A DNA stretch of 32,344 nucleotides from positions 1 to 32,344 of the forward strand of contig JAISAZ010000039.1 of the NCBI GenBank assembly GCA_031266435.1, in the 5' to 3' direction. The first letter of the stretch is position 1. Every line of letters begins with the position of its first letter. The position numbers and the translations under genes are program-made. The stretch comes from Accumulibacter sp. (GTDB lineage Bacteria; Pseudomonadota; Gammaproteobacteria; Burkholderiales; Rhodocyclaceae). The notes under the pieces were generated by a model that was not told the DNA's origin, made no database searches, and worked only from the letters and a program-made list of their open reading frames with translations. Positions 5,867-14,398 of the stretch are shown piece after piece.

Positions 5867-7024
5867 CACCAGCGTCGCGACGAGCATCACCGTGCCGAAG
5901 CCGGCGACGATATGGTTGATCGAAACGCCGAGAGCGTTCATCGACGAATACACGGCGACGAACAGCAGCATCGCCGAATTTTCCGCAAAATTCTGGATCG
6001 CCAGCGCGTTGCCCGCGCCGACACTGACGTGTCCCCGCCGCTGGAGAAGCGCGTTCAGGGGAACGATGAAAAAACCGCCGCAGATTCCGATCAGACCCAT
6101 CGCCAGCGCGGCGGTTTTGAAGTCGCTGACGAAGCTCAGCGCGAGGATCAGCGGGCCGAGCGACAAACCGCCGACGAGCGCGCGCGAGGCTTTTTCCAGG
6201 GGGACAAACGCCCCCGCGAGCGCCGCGCCGACGACGATGCCGACCGAAACGATCCCCATGAGGTTGGCCGGCGTGCGGTTGTCCGCGATCGACAGGGCGG
6301 CGGGAACCCATGCGAAGAGCAGGAGGCGCAGGGTGATGCCGCTCCCCCAGAAAACGCTCGTTCCAAAGAGACTGAAGCGCGCATCGGGGTCGGAAAACAG
6401 CGTTTTCAGCGAGGTGAAAAAATCGCTGAAGAAACCCGCCGGGTCGAAGCGCGTCCCGGGTTTTGCCGGATCGAGGCGCGGGATGAAAAAATTGGCTACG
6501 GTCGCTATCGCGTAGGCGGCGACGACGACGGAAAACGCGAGATCGAGCGAGCGGTCGGCCATAAATCCGCCGAGCGTCACGCCGAGGAGGATCGCCGCGA
6601 TCGTCGAGCCTTCGAGCGCGCCGTTCGCTTTGACGAGCGCCGACGGCGCGAGCATCTGCGAGAGGATCCCGTACTTGGCCGGCGAATAGACCGTCGCGCC
6701 GACACCGATGACGCCGTACGCCGCCAGAGGATTGACGCCCGCGAGCATCAGGAGCGACCCGGTGAGTTTCAGGATGTTTGCGAACAGCATGACGCGCCCT
6801 TTCGGGAAGGCGTCGGCGATTTGCCCGGCAAACGGCGCGAGCAGGAGAAAGGGAACGACGAAGGCGCCTTGCAAAAGAGGGATGAGACCTTCCGCTCCGA
6901 GCGATTTGACGATTGCGATGGCTGCGATGAGGATCGCGTTGTCGGCGAGCGCGGAGAAGAATTGCGCGACGAAGAGCGCCGGCAACCCCGTCGAGAACAC
7001 CGACCGCATCATGGTTTTTTCCAT
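5840..7024 (-). CDS. lplT: lysophospholipid transporter LplT (MFS)
   Basis: This 394-residue major-facilitator protein has twelve predicted membrane spans. It matches LplT in length and in signatures such as the early FSALADNAILIAAIA segment, LLAPFAGQIADAFPKGRVM and VYSPAKYGILSQML. LplT flips lysophosphatidylethanolamine and related lysolipids to the cytoplasmic leaflet, where Aas re-acylates them. Its ATG overlaps the aas stop (TGATG), so the two are translationally coupled in the known aas-lplT order. The last nine codons (VIRRLRTED and stop) lie inside the heptamer element at 5683-5866, so the original C-terminus has been replaced or trimmed; all membrane spans appear intact. Confidence 0.92.
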   Translation of the reverse strand: MEKTMMRSVFSTGLPALFVAQFFSALADNAILIAAIAIVKSLGAEGLIPLLQGAFVVPFLLLAPFAGQIADAFPKGRVMLFANILKLTGSLLMLAGVNPLAAYGVIGVGATVYSPAKYGILSQMLAPSALVKANGALEGSTIAAILLGVTLGGFMADRSLDLAFSVVVAAYAIATVANFFIPRLDPAKPGTRFDPAGFFSDFFTSLKTLFSDPDARFSLFGTSVFWGSGITLRLLLFAWVPAALSIADNRTPANLMGIVSVGIVVGAALAGAFVPLEKASRALVGGLSLGPLILALSFVSDFKTAALAMGLIGICGGFFIVPLNALLQRRGHVSVGAGNALAIQNFAENSAMLLFVAVYSSMNALGVSINHIVAGFGTVMLVATLVIRRLRTED

Positions 7025-9162
7025 CAGGCGGCCTCGGCCATCTGTTTGAGCGAGACGTAATCCACTTTTCCGGTCTGCAAAAGCGGCAGCGAATTGACGC
7101 AGACGAGTTTGCGCGGCAGGGCGATTTCGGGGAGCGAGAGTATTTTTGCCGACTGGTTCAGCGCTTCGCGTTTCAAGCCCGCGTCCGTCGTAAACAGGAC
7201 GATCGATTCGCCGCGCGCGCTGTCGGTCTTCGTCGACGCGGCGTGCATTCCCACCGTCGTCGCGTGTGCCGCGAGTTTTTCGACGATGTCGAGCGAAATC
7301 ATTTCTCCGGCGACCTTGGCGAAGCGCTTGACACGCCCGACGATCGCCAGGAAGCTATCTTCGTCGATGTCTACGACGTCGCCGGTTTCGTACCACCCTT
7401 CTCCGAGTTCCGAGTTCGGCGGAAGGAGTTTCCCCGGAGTTTCGTGGCGATAGTAGCCCGACATGAGGTTCGGCCCGCGAACGTGGAGCATTCCGCCCTT
7501 TTCGATTCCAGGGATGGGCAGCAGGCGGCCTTCGATCCCCGGCAGCAGTTGTCCGACCGTTCCCTTTCTGTACGCCATCGGTGTATTCAGCGCGAGGACG
7601 GGCGCAGTCTCGGTCGCACCGTAACCTTCGAGTACCCGGATTCCGAATTTTTCAAACCAGAGGTCGCGCACGGAGTCGGCGAGCTTTTCCGCGCCGGCGA
7701 CGACGTAGCGCAAGCGGTAGAAATCGTAGGGGTGCGCGAATTTCGCGTAATTCGCAAGGAAAGTGCTCGTCCCGAACATGACCGAACAGTTCCGGTCGTA
7801 GACGAGTTCAGGAATGACACGATAATGCAGCGGCGACGGGTAGAGGAAGAGCCTCGTCCCGGTCATGACGGAGAGCAGACCGCCCGCCGTCAGGCCGAAC
7901 GAATGGAAGAACGGCAAGGCATTGAGCATCTTGTCTTCTTCGGAGAAATCGATCACCGCGCGGATCTGCGCGATGTTCGAGAGCAACGCGCGATGCGAAA
8001 GCGCGACGCCCTTCGGTTTGCCCTCGGAACCCGATGTGAATAATACGGCCGCAGTACTTTCGGGGTCGCGTTCGCGTTCGACCGCGCGGGGAAAAAGCAT
8101 TCCGAAAAATATCCGCAGTTTGTCGAAAAACCCCAGGCAGTTCCGCACTTCTTCGAGGTAAAGAATCCTGACGCCTTCGAGCGCCGAAATGTCGTCTTTC
8201 AGCTTCGCTTCCTCGATGAACGCGCGCGAACTGATGATCGTCGAAATTTTCGCCGCGGTGCAGGCGTCCTGGATGCCCTGCCCTCCGGCCGTGTAGTTGA
8301 TCATCGCCGGCGACCGACCGTAGGCGCCGGCGCCTATCGTCATGCAGAGCGTCGCGACGACGTTCGGCATCAGAATGCCGACGCATTCGCCCGCGCTCGA
8401 ATTCTTTTCGACGACTCTTCCCAGCGCGAGCGTCATTTTGAGCAGGTCGCCGTAGGTGTATTCCGGAGATTTTACGTCCTCGGCGATATTGTACTTTCGG
8501 CCATGCACTTCCATCGCGTCTAGAAAGCCCGAATAAAGCGTCAGCTTCGGGCGCGACTCGAAAAGCATTTTCTGCATCAGGCGGCGCATCGCGTCGCCCG
8601 CCTTGCGGCGGCGCGCCTTGGGCGAAGAATCTTCCGGCAGCGGGATCACGGCAGACTTCTGGATCGAGAGCGTGATTCGCGGGAACAGGCTGCGCGGAAT
8701 CCTTCCCGCGAGCCGGCTGAAATACGAGCGCGCCGCGCCGTCGAGCCGAACCGGCAACACCGTCGCGTTCGTCTTGGCGGCGACGAAAGCCGGACCTTCA
8801 TAGACCTTCATCATCGAACCCGTCACCGTGATCCGGCCTTCGGGGAAGATCACGACCGGACGCCCCGATTCGACGAGCTTGACGACTTTTTTGATGCTCA
8901 TGGGGCTGCTTGTATCGACGGCAAGATAGTCGGTCATCGCAAGAACGAAGCGGAAGAAGAATCGCTTCGTCACCGAGGTATGGACGACGAAAACCGGGTC
9001 GAAAGGAAGGAAGAGACCGAGCAGGACACCGTCGAGAAAAGATTCGTGGTTCGCTATGATCAGCAGCTTCTTCGCGTCCAGGCAATCGACGCTCCCGTTT
9101 ATCCTGACGCGGAACAGCAGTTGAAAAGTCCGCCGCAGGATGAAGACGATTATTTTTTTCAT
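7024..9162 (-). CDS. aas: bifunctional 2-acylglycerophosphoethanolamine acyltransferase / acyl-ACP synthetase
   Basis: This 712-residue protein is close to the usual ~719. The N-terminal domain is a PlsC-type acyltransferase with the NHESFLD (H39-D44) catalytic motif and FPEGR (106-110). The C-terminal domain is an AMP-forming acyl-ACP synthetase with the phosphate loop LFTSGSEGKPKG near residue 372, then GYGATETAP and the YETGDVVD motif. It re-acylates lysophosphatidylethanolamine using acyl-ACP made on the same protein, at the inner membrane. The ATG at 9162 is preceded by AAGGGAG. It lies 18 bases after the secreted amidase gene and overlaps lplT by one base, so the three probably form an operon. 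Confidence 0.94.
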   Translation of the reverse strand: MKKIIVFILRRTFQLLFRVRINGSVDCLDAKKLLIIANHESFLDGVLLGLFLPFDPVFVVHTSVTKRFFFRFVLAMTDYLAVDTSSPMSIKKVVKLVESGRPVVIFPEGRITVTGSMMKVYEGPAFVAAKTNATVLPVRLDGAARSYFSRLAGRIPRSLFPRITLSIQKSAVIPLPEDSSPKARRRKAGDAMRRLMQKMLFESRPKLTLYSGFLDAMEVHGRKYNIAEDVKSPEYTYGDLLKMTLALGRVVEKNSSAGECVGILMPNVVATLCMTIGAGAYGRSPAMINYTAGGQGIQDACTAAKISTIISSRAFIEEAKLKDDISALEGVRILYLEEVRNCLGFFDKLRIFFGMLFPRAVERERDPESTAAVLFTSGSEGKPKGVALSHRALLSNIAQIRAVIDFSEEDKMLNALPFFHSFGLTAGGLLSVMTGTRLFLYPSPLHYRVIPELVYDRNCSVMFGTSTFLANYAKFAHPYDFYRLRYVVAGAEKLADSVRDLWFEKFGIRVLEGYGATETAPVLALNTPMAYRKGTVGQLLPGIEGRLLPIPGIEKGGMLHVRGPNLMSGYYRHETPGKLLPPNSELGEGWYETGDVVDIDEDSFLAIVGRVKRFAKVAGEMISLDIVEKLAAHATTVGMHAASTKTDSARGESIVLFTTDAGLKREALNQSAKILSLPEIALPRKLVCVNSLPLLQTGKVDYVSLKQMAEAA

Positions 9163-9180
9163 GACTACTCCCTTGTTCTT

Positions 9181-9930
9181 TCAGCTCTTTTCAGTATGCG
9201 CGTATCCGTCGAAAACCGTGTGGAAACGCGGGTCGCGCAAGAGGCTCGCCGGCGTGACCGTTTGACGGCTCCACGGAATTCTTCCAAAAAACCAGAGGCG
9301 CCAGAATCCCAAGCCGGCTTCGGGATTGCGCGACAGCAGTTCCGCGAAGGTTTCCACCTCGCCGACCGCCGTACCCGTCGACTCCGCCAGAATTTCACGG
9401 ACGAAGCGCGAGCAGAATTCGTTTTCCGAGTTCAGGTCGAATCCCGTATCGTAGAAAATGCCCAGGCGTTTTTGGCTGGCATCGACGATTTTTCGCTGTT
9501 CTTCTTCGCTCAAAACTTTATCCAGCCGGCTGATCGCGACGCGCCCACTCTTCGATTTTCCCACAAAACGCGACAGCGTCGTCCTGCGCGACGTCGGAAA
9601 AGTGCTTTCCGCGACGATAGGCTCTTCGCCCGAAACATCGACGACGACGCCGACGTGGTTGGTCCAGCTTCGTGTGGCGACGCTGACCCTCTGAAACGGG
9701 TAAATCCGATTCTGGATGAAAACAACGTCTCCGACGCGCATTTTTTTCCCAAGTCTGGAGACGGTTTCGTGTTTCGTGTCGTCGACCGTCACGTGAAAGC
9801 CGCTCCACTGCGTCAGGATCATATTGACCTCGCTGGCAAAGACCGGAAGGTTGCAAGAGAAAAGACCGCAGGACAGAATGAAGCCGGAGACCAGCGCCCG
9901 GAATTTGCGAAAGAAAGAAGTTTTTTTCAT
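9181..9930 (-). CDS. secreted permuted papain-like amidase (YiiX/YebB-like)
   Basis: This 249-residue protein has an N-terminal signal sequence (Lys/Arg start, hydrophobic core to about residue 28, VFA-SE cleavage near residue 32). The mature part has the circularly permuted NlpC/P60 layout: VGDVVFIQ at 67-73, then NHVGVVVDV with His92, VAES with Glu108, and EFCSRFVREIL with Cys173. His before Cys defines the permuted (YaeF/YiiX) class, which cleaves amide or thioester bonds in lipids or peptidoglycan-linked substrates. The start has a GGGAG Shine-Dalgarno. Being co-directional with aas and lplT, it may act in lipid or envelope remodelling; that link is inference. Confidence 0.78.
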   Translation of the reverse strand: MKKTSFFRKFRALVSGFILSCGLFSCNLPVFASEVNMILTQWSGFHVTVDDTKHETVSRLGKKMRVGDVVFIQNRIYPFQRVSVATRSWTNHVGVVVDVSGEEPIVAESTFPTSRRTTLSRFVGKSKSGRVAISRLDKVLSEEEQRKIVDASQKRLGIFYDTGFDLNSENEFCSRFVREILAESTGTAVGEVETFAELLSRNPEAGLGFWRLWFFGRIPWSRQTVTPASLLRDPRFHTVFDGYAHTEKS

Positions 9931-10047
9931 GGTGTGCTCCCAAAGTGATTTCCGATGGACACATCATAGTCAAAGAATCACATAAATGGTCTAAAATAAC
10001 GAATGTTGTGTTATATTGACCGAAAAGTATCAAAAAACGAGACTTTT

Positions 10048-10797
10048 ATGAGCGAACTCAACGCCCTCCTGAGCACGGTGAAAAGAATCCTGAAAAGCCG
10101 GGGTCTCACTTACCGCGATCTTGCGAAAAACCTGAAACTGTCGGAACAGAGCGTCAAGAGGATGTTTTCCTCGCGGCGAATGACTCTGGATCGCATGATG
10201 GAGATTGCCAAGCTGCTGGGCTACTCGCTGGCGGAACTGACGCAGGAAGCCGCCGCCGAACAGCAGCGCATCCGAACGCTGACGCAAGAACAGGAGAAAC
10301 TCCTGGTCTCCGATACGCGTCTGCTCCTGACCGCCCTCTGCGTTCTGAATCACATGTCGATGCGTGAAATCGTCCAAACGTACCGGATGAGCGAGCAGGA
10401 ATGTCTGCGCTACCTGATACAGCTCGACCGCCTTCGCTTGATCGAACTCTTTCCCGGAAACCGGATTCGGCTCATCATTTCACGCGATTTCGACTGGCTG
10501 CCGCACGGCCCGATCAAACAGTTTTTCCGTACGCAGGCGCAGGACGATTTTTTGCTGAGCAACTTTGAAAAATCCGGCGAGTCGATGCTCTTCATTCACG
10601 GGATGTTCTCGGAAGCGGCGTTTTCACAACTCCACGCGGAGATACAGAAACTCCGCAAGAGATTCGCCGAACTCCATGACGAGTCGATCCCTGCACCCTT
10701 CGACGAGAAATACGGCGCGAGCCTGCTCCTGGCGACGCGCAGAAGCTGGGAACCCGCCGCGTTCGTGAAATTGCGCGGAGAGCCGGAGAAACGATAA
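10048..10797 (+). CDS. XRE-family HTH transcriptional regulator with a C-terminal sensor-like domain
   Basis: This 249-residue protein is read from the ATG at 10048; an in-frame ATG at 10003 is possible but lies in the promoter-like AT-rich region. Residues about 8-65 form an XRE/Cro HTH (LTYRDLAKNLKLSEQSVKRMFSSRRMTLDRMMEIAKLLG). A helical linker and a second winged-helix-like segment follow (MSMREIVQTYRMSEQECLRYLIQLDRLRLIEL), then a C-terminal helical region resembling other regulators of this type. It is transcribed divergently from the amidase-aas-lplT genes across a 117-bp gap, so it may control them and itself. The ligand is unknown. Confidence 0.82.
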   Translation: MSELNALLSTVKRILKSRGLTYRDLAKNLKLSEQSVKRMFSSRRMTLDRMMEIAKLLGYSLAELTQEAAAEQQRIRTLTQEQEKLLVSDTRLLLTALCVLNHMSMREIVQTYRMSEQECLRYLIQLDRLRLIELFPGNRIRLIISRDFDWLPHGPIKQFFRTQAQDDFLLSNFEKSGESMLFIHGMFSEAAFSQLHAEIQKLRKRFAELHDESIPAPFDEKYGASLLLATRRSWEPAAFVKLRGEPEKR

Positions 10798-11161
10798 GCC
10801 ACATTTCACCGATCACCCCCCTGCTCTGGACGTGGAAATATTTGCCGGGTCGCAACAAACCACCAACTTCAGGCACGGTATGCGACTCCGAAAAAACTGC
10901 CGAACGCCTCCCTGAATATCACGCTTCTTTACTCTGTTTGATCCGTCAGCTTCAAATGTGATAACACTGTAGTCTTTGGTGAAACCGAGACTCGGAACAA
11001 TATCGCCGATATAGTAGTAAACTTGCCCCCTCCAACAGATTGATAGAACTCAAGCCTTGGGGATTTACATTCCTTTACTGAAACATCCAGACAGATCGGG
11101 ATTCAAGGCGCTCATCACCGGCTTAATTGAAACGTAAGGCCAAACCGGAACTTGCTTCACA
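10798..11161. other. gene-poor stretch with a possible decayed minus-strand gene, left flank of the R-M island
   Basis: No complete gene is seen. On the minus strand a 78-codon frame without a start (11049 to 10813) reads protein-like in its first half (GQVYYYIGDIVPSLGF, then YSVITFEADGSNRV). A second frame covering 11158-11065 ends with ALNPDLSGCFSKGM. Together they suggest a frameshifted remnant of a small lipoprotein-like gene (the YYYIGD...VITFEADG pattern recalls SmpA/OmlA-type proteins). This identification is tentative. Confidence 0.3.
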
Positions 11162-12109
11162 ATGAAGAACATCATTAGAAAACCGGAAGATTTGGTAACC
11201 TCTCGCGAACAAACGCGAGCCGGGTTTATCTCTTTCGCACTGGAAAAGAATAGAAGGTCGACGCCGATTATTGAAAGCGCAAAATCTTTCAAAGTATTGG
11301 CGTCCAATGCAAAAACAGCAAAAGACCTCCTGAATATTCCCGAAATACGTCCTGGATTGTTAACGGCAGCGGGATTATCGGATAAAGCGCTAAAACATTT
11401 CTCCGAAAAAGATAAAAATGAAGCCATTCTGGGCATGATAGAAAAATTTCTTGAGCCTGCGGGAAAATATTTTGTCGATGAGGCAGTTTACAGATATTTG
11501 TTAGTCAAGGGGGATTCTTTAGGCGGTTCAATGCGAAACATTGTTGGCGCCCTGGCCCAGCAAAAACTGATCAGAACTCTTCTGTCAAATATGTCAATAG
11601 CCGGAACGACTTACCAGTGGCTTCGTATAAAAACAAAAACCTGGAAGGATGGCCACAAAAACAACTATGCTATTGAAGAACAATTAAAGGCTTTGTCCTG
11701 GGGAAACTCGGCAAAAAACAATCGCGTCCTTGTTTTCAATATAACCATACCTATCGTAAAAAATAATATCGATATATGTTTATTTAATGCAAACACAAGC
11801 GATTTCAACAACGGGAATATTGCAAATACGCCTGAGCGAATACTAATGTTAGGTGAATTGAAAGGAGGCATCGACCCCGCAGGTGCCGACGAACACTGGA
11901 AAACCGGAAACACCGCCTTGAACCGGGTTCGCGATTCTTTTGCAAAGAACAATCTGAAGGTTCAAACATCATTTATCGCTGCGGCAATTGAGAAGAAGAT
12001 GGCGTCCGAAATTTTTTCACAATTGAAAAACCGGACTCTTTCCTATGCTGCCAACCTAACCATGGACTCGCAATTGATCAACTATTGCGACTGGATTCTT
12101 AAACTCTAA
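11162..12109 (+). CDS. type II restriction endonuclease, AvaI/BsoBI family
   Basis: This 315-residue protein is near the length of AvaI. The catalytic constellation known from BsoBI is preserved with constant spacing: Asp204 (NNIDICLFN), Glu232 and Lys234 (LGELKGG) and His245 (GADEHWKT), eight positions below the BsoBI D212/E240/K242/H253 numbering. The block ELKGGIDPAGADEHWKT is nearly diagnostic. Family members cut CYCGRG; specificity here is inferred, not shown. It is followed 2 bases later by the matching methyltransferase. The DNA is AT-rich relative to both flanks, indicating horizontal acquisition. The ATG at 11162 has only a weak upstream purine motif. No controller (C) gene is seen nearby. 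Confidence 0.92.
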   Translation: MKNIIRKPEDLVTSREQTRAGFISFALEKNRRSTPIIESAKSFKVLASNAKTAKDLLNIPEIRPGLLTAAGLSDKALKHFSEKDKNEAILGMIEKFLEPAGKYFVDEAVYRYLLVKGDSLGGSMRNIVGALAQQKLIRTLLSNMSIAGTTYQWLRIKTKTWKDGHKNNYAIEEQLKALSWGNSAKNNRVLVFNITIPIVKNNIDICLFNANTSDFNNGNIANTPERILMLGELKGGIDPAGADEHWKTGNTALNRVRDSFAKNNLKVQTSFIAAAIEKKMASEIFSQLKNRTLSYAANLTMDSQLINYCDWILKL

Positions 12110-12111
12110 AA

Positions 12112-13617
12112 ATGATGCAATTAAGTTTATTTGATATACCGCATATTAAAGAAAAACGACAATCAGGAATTTTTTCTGCTGATGACTTCGGGGTGCAAAC
12201 TGTTCGTTTGAATCTCGAAAAAAAATTGATCGACATTACTGTAATTTCAAACGATTTCAACCGGAAAACTGTAAGTTATCAATTAAGCAAGAACGACTGC
12301 TTGCACCGTTGGTTAAAATACAAGGAAGGATTCTCCGCCGATTTGGTGAAACGCCTGTTAAGTGAGTTTGATATAAACAGCGGCGATACCGTACTTGACC
12401 CCTTTATCGGATCCGGGACGACGGCCCTTGTATGCATGATGCACGGGATTAACAGTATCGGATTCGACATTCTCCCGATGTCAAAAATTTCAATTGACGC
12501 AAAACAATCCGTGTTTGATTACGATATAGCAGAATTGAAGCAATTGATAATCGCAATGGAAAACCTGTCTGTTCCTGATGACCATGCAAGCACGACAGAT
12601 TGCATTACCATAACAGAAGGCGCTTACCCAAAAAAAACAGAAAGGGAAATTTCTTTTTTTACCAAATGGAACATGAATTCAGATTTTTCTGACAAGGCGA
12701 AAAACCTGATAACCCTTTGTATATTGAATTCTCTGGAAAAAGTAAGTTACACGTCTAAAGATGGTCAATTTCTCCGATGGGATCACAGAAGCAAAAAAAT
12801 GCTTCAAGCGGCGGAATACAGAAAAAAAAGCGGTAAAAACCCACTGGTTATTCGACTGGACAAGGGAGAATTGCCGACCTTGAAGAAAGTGCTCCTGGAT
12901 GAACTAAAAAGCGTCTTTTCGGATATTCTTTTGATCCGAAAAGATACATCTCATCCTCCCGTATCTGATATTACATTCGTAGAGGGCAGTGCATTATTCG
13001 AACTTCCGAAGTTGAAGGATAAAACCATTAATGGAGTTATCACTTCGCCGCCTTACTGTAATCGTTATGATTATACTCGCACCTATGCCCTGGAGCTTGC
13101 ATATTTGGGAATTACTGATGCGAAAATAAAACAACTCCGCCAAGACTTGTTATCATGCACAGTCGAAAACAAGCCAAAGCTGGAATATCTGCATAATCAT
13201 TATGCTTCTTTGGGGAAGCAGCATGATTTCGAAAAAATTCTGAAAATCGTGCAATCGAACAGAGCATTGGAAGAAGTCAACGGGGCGCTGACTGAAAGAA
13301 ATACAAATGGGGATATCAACAACAAGGGAGTGTTGCGCATGGTCAATGGATATTTTACGGAATTGACCTTTATTTATGCGGAGATATATCGTTTGTGCAA
13401 ACCAGGTGCAAAAGTGGCTTTTGTTAATGACAATGTGCGATATGGCGGCGAAGTCATTCCTGTTGACTTTATTTCGACCGATTTGGCTGAACAGATCGGT
13501 TTCAAGCCTGTAAAAATTTACTCTTTGATGCAGCAAAAGGGAAACAGTAGCCAGCAGATGGCCAAGTTCGGTCGTGTACCCTTGCGCAAAAGCATTACCA
13601 TATGGGAAAAATCCTGA
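12112..13617 (+). CDS. DNA amino-methyltransferase of the AvaI-like R-M system (probably N4-cytosine)
   Basis: This 501-residue protein has the SAM-binding motif VLDPFIGSGTTAL (DPFIGSG at residues 96-102) and the catalytic motif TSPPY (311-315), about 210 residues apart. The order is motif I, long insert (probably target recognition), then motif IV. The SPPY form favours N4-cytosine methylation, which agrees with the known cognate enzymes of AvaI/BsoBI. It would protect host sites against the neighbouring nuclease. The start may be the ATG at 12112 or the adjacent one at 12115. Its 3' end is intact and stops 37 bases before the permease start. AT-rich like the nuclease. Confidence 0.9.
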   Translation: MMQLSLFDIPHIKEKRQSGIFSADDFGVQTVRLNLEKKLIDITVISNDFNRKTVSYQLSKNDCLHRWLKYKEGFSADLVKRLLSEFDINSGDTVLDPFIGSGTTALVCMMHGINSIGFDILPMSKISIDAKQSVFDYDIAELKQLIIAMENLSVPDDHASTTDCITITEGAYPKKTEREISFFTKWNMNSDFSDKAKNLITLCILNSLEKVSYTSKDGQFLRWDHRSKKMLQAAEYRKKSGKNPLVIRLDKGELPTLKKVLLDELKSVFSDILLIRKDTSHPPVSDITFVEGSALFELPKLKDKTINGVITSPPYCNRYDYTRTYALELAYLGITDAKIKQLRQDLLSCTVENKPKLEYLHNHYASLGKQHDFEKILKIVQSNRALEEVNGALTERNTNGDINNKGVLRMVNGYFTELTFIYAEIYRLCKPGAKVAFVNDNVRYGGEVIPVDFISTDLAEQIGFKPVKIYSLMQQKGNSSQQMAKFGRVPLRKSITIWEKS

Positions 13618-13654
13618 AAGCATAACATATCATTGTATTTCAGGTTCCACAAAC

Positions 13655-14398
13655 ATGCTATCCGACCCCTTCTTTCTATTCACCGCGATCACCGCGATAT
13701 TGCTCATCGCGATATCGAAAGCGGGTTTCGGCGGGATGATGGGGAGCATCGCCGTCCCGCTGGTCGCGCTGAGCGTCAGCGCGCCGCAGGCCGCCGCGAT
13801 CCTTCTGCCGATCATGCTCGTCATGGATACGACGGGGCTTTTGGTCTTTCGCGGCAAGGCCGACGCTACCAACCTGCGCGTCATGCTTCCCGGAGCGATG
13901 GTGGGCCTCGTGCTCGGCGCCGTTTTCTTTCACTGGGTCGACGCGCGCTGGATCAAAGCGATCATCGGCATCGAGGCGCTTCTGTTCGGTCTCTCGCGTC
14001 TGCGTCCGACGGGAAAAGCAAACGCGCCTCGCCCGCCGGAGGCGGCGCACGGCGTATTCTGGGGTTGTGTTTCGGGTTTCACGAGCTTCATCTCGCACGC
14101 CGGCGGCCCGCCGATCCTCCAGTACCTGCTCCCTCAGGAAATGGAGCGCGTCCGCATGGTGGCGACGATGACGATCTTTTTTTCCGTCGTGAATTTCACC
14201 AAGCTGATCCCCTATGCGATCCTCGGTCTGCTCGACACGTCGAATCTGATGACGTCGGCTTCTCTGCTTCCCGTCGTCCCCTTGGGCTACTGGATCGGCC
14301 TCAAGCTGCTGAAGACGCTTTCACAATCGCTATTCAATCGAATCATCACCGTCGCGATGATCCTGACCGGCGTCAAGCTGCTCTACGACGTGCTCTGA
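13655..14398 (+). CDS. TauE/SafE (TSUP) family membrane permease
   Basis: This 247-residue protein has about seven to eight hydrophobic segments and the two internally related halves typical of TSUP. The signatures KAGFGGMMGSIAVPL (first half) and GFTSFISHAGGPPILQYLLP (second half) are those of sulfite/sulfonate-related exporters. The ATG at 13655 is preferred because it starts directly with the first membrane span. Substrate is unknown: family members move sulfite, sulfoacetate or other organosulfur anions. The last 69 bases overlap the 3' end of tilS on the opposite strand. It returns to chromosome-like GC content after the R-M island. Confidence 0.86.
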   Translation: MLSDPFFLFTAITAILLIAISKAGFGGMMGSIAVPLVALSVSAPQAAAILLPIMLVMDTTGLLVFRGKADATNLRVMLPGAMVGLVLGAVFFHWVDARWIKAIIGIEALLFGLSRLRPTGKANAPRPPEAAHGVFWGCVSGFTSFISHAGGPPILQYLLPQEMERVRMVATMTIFFSVVNFTKLIPYAILGLLDTSNLMTSASLLPVVPLGYWIGLKLLKTLSQSLFNRIITVAMILTGVKLLYDVL

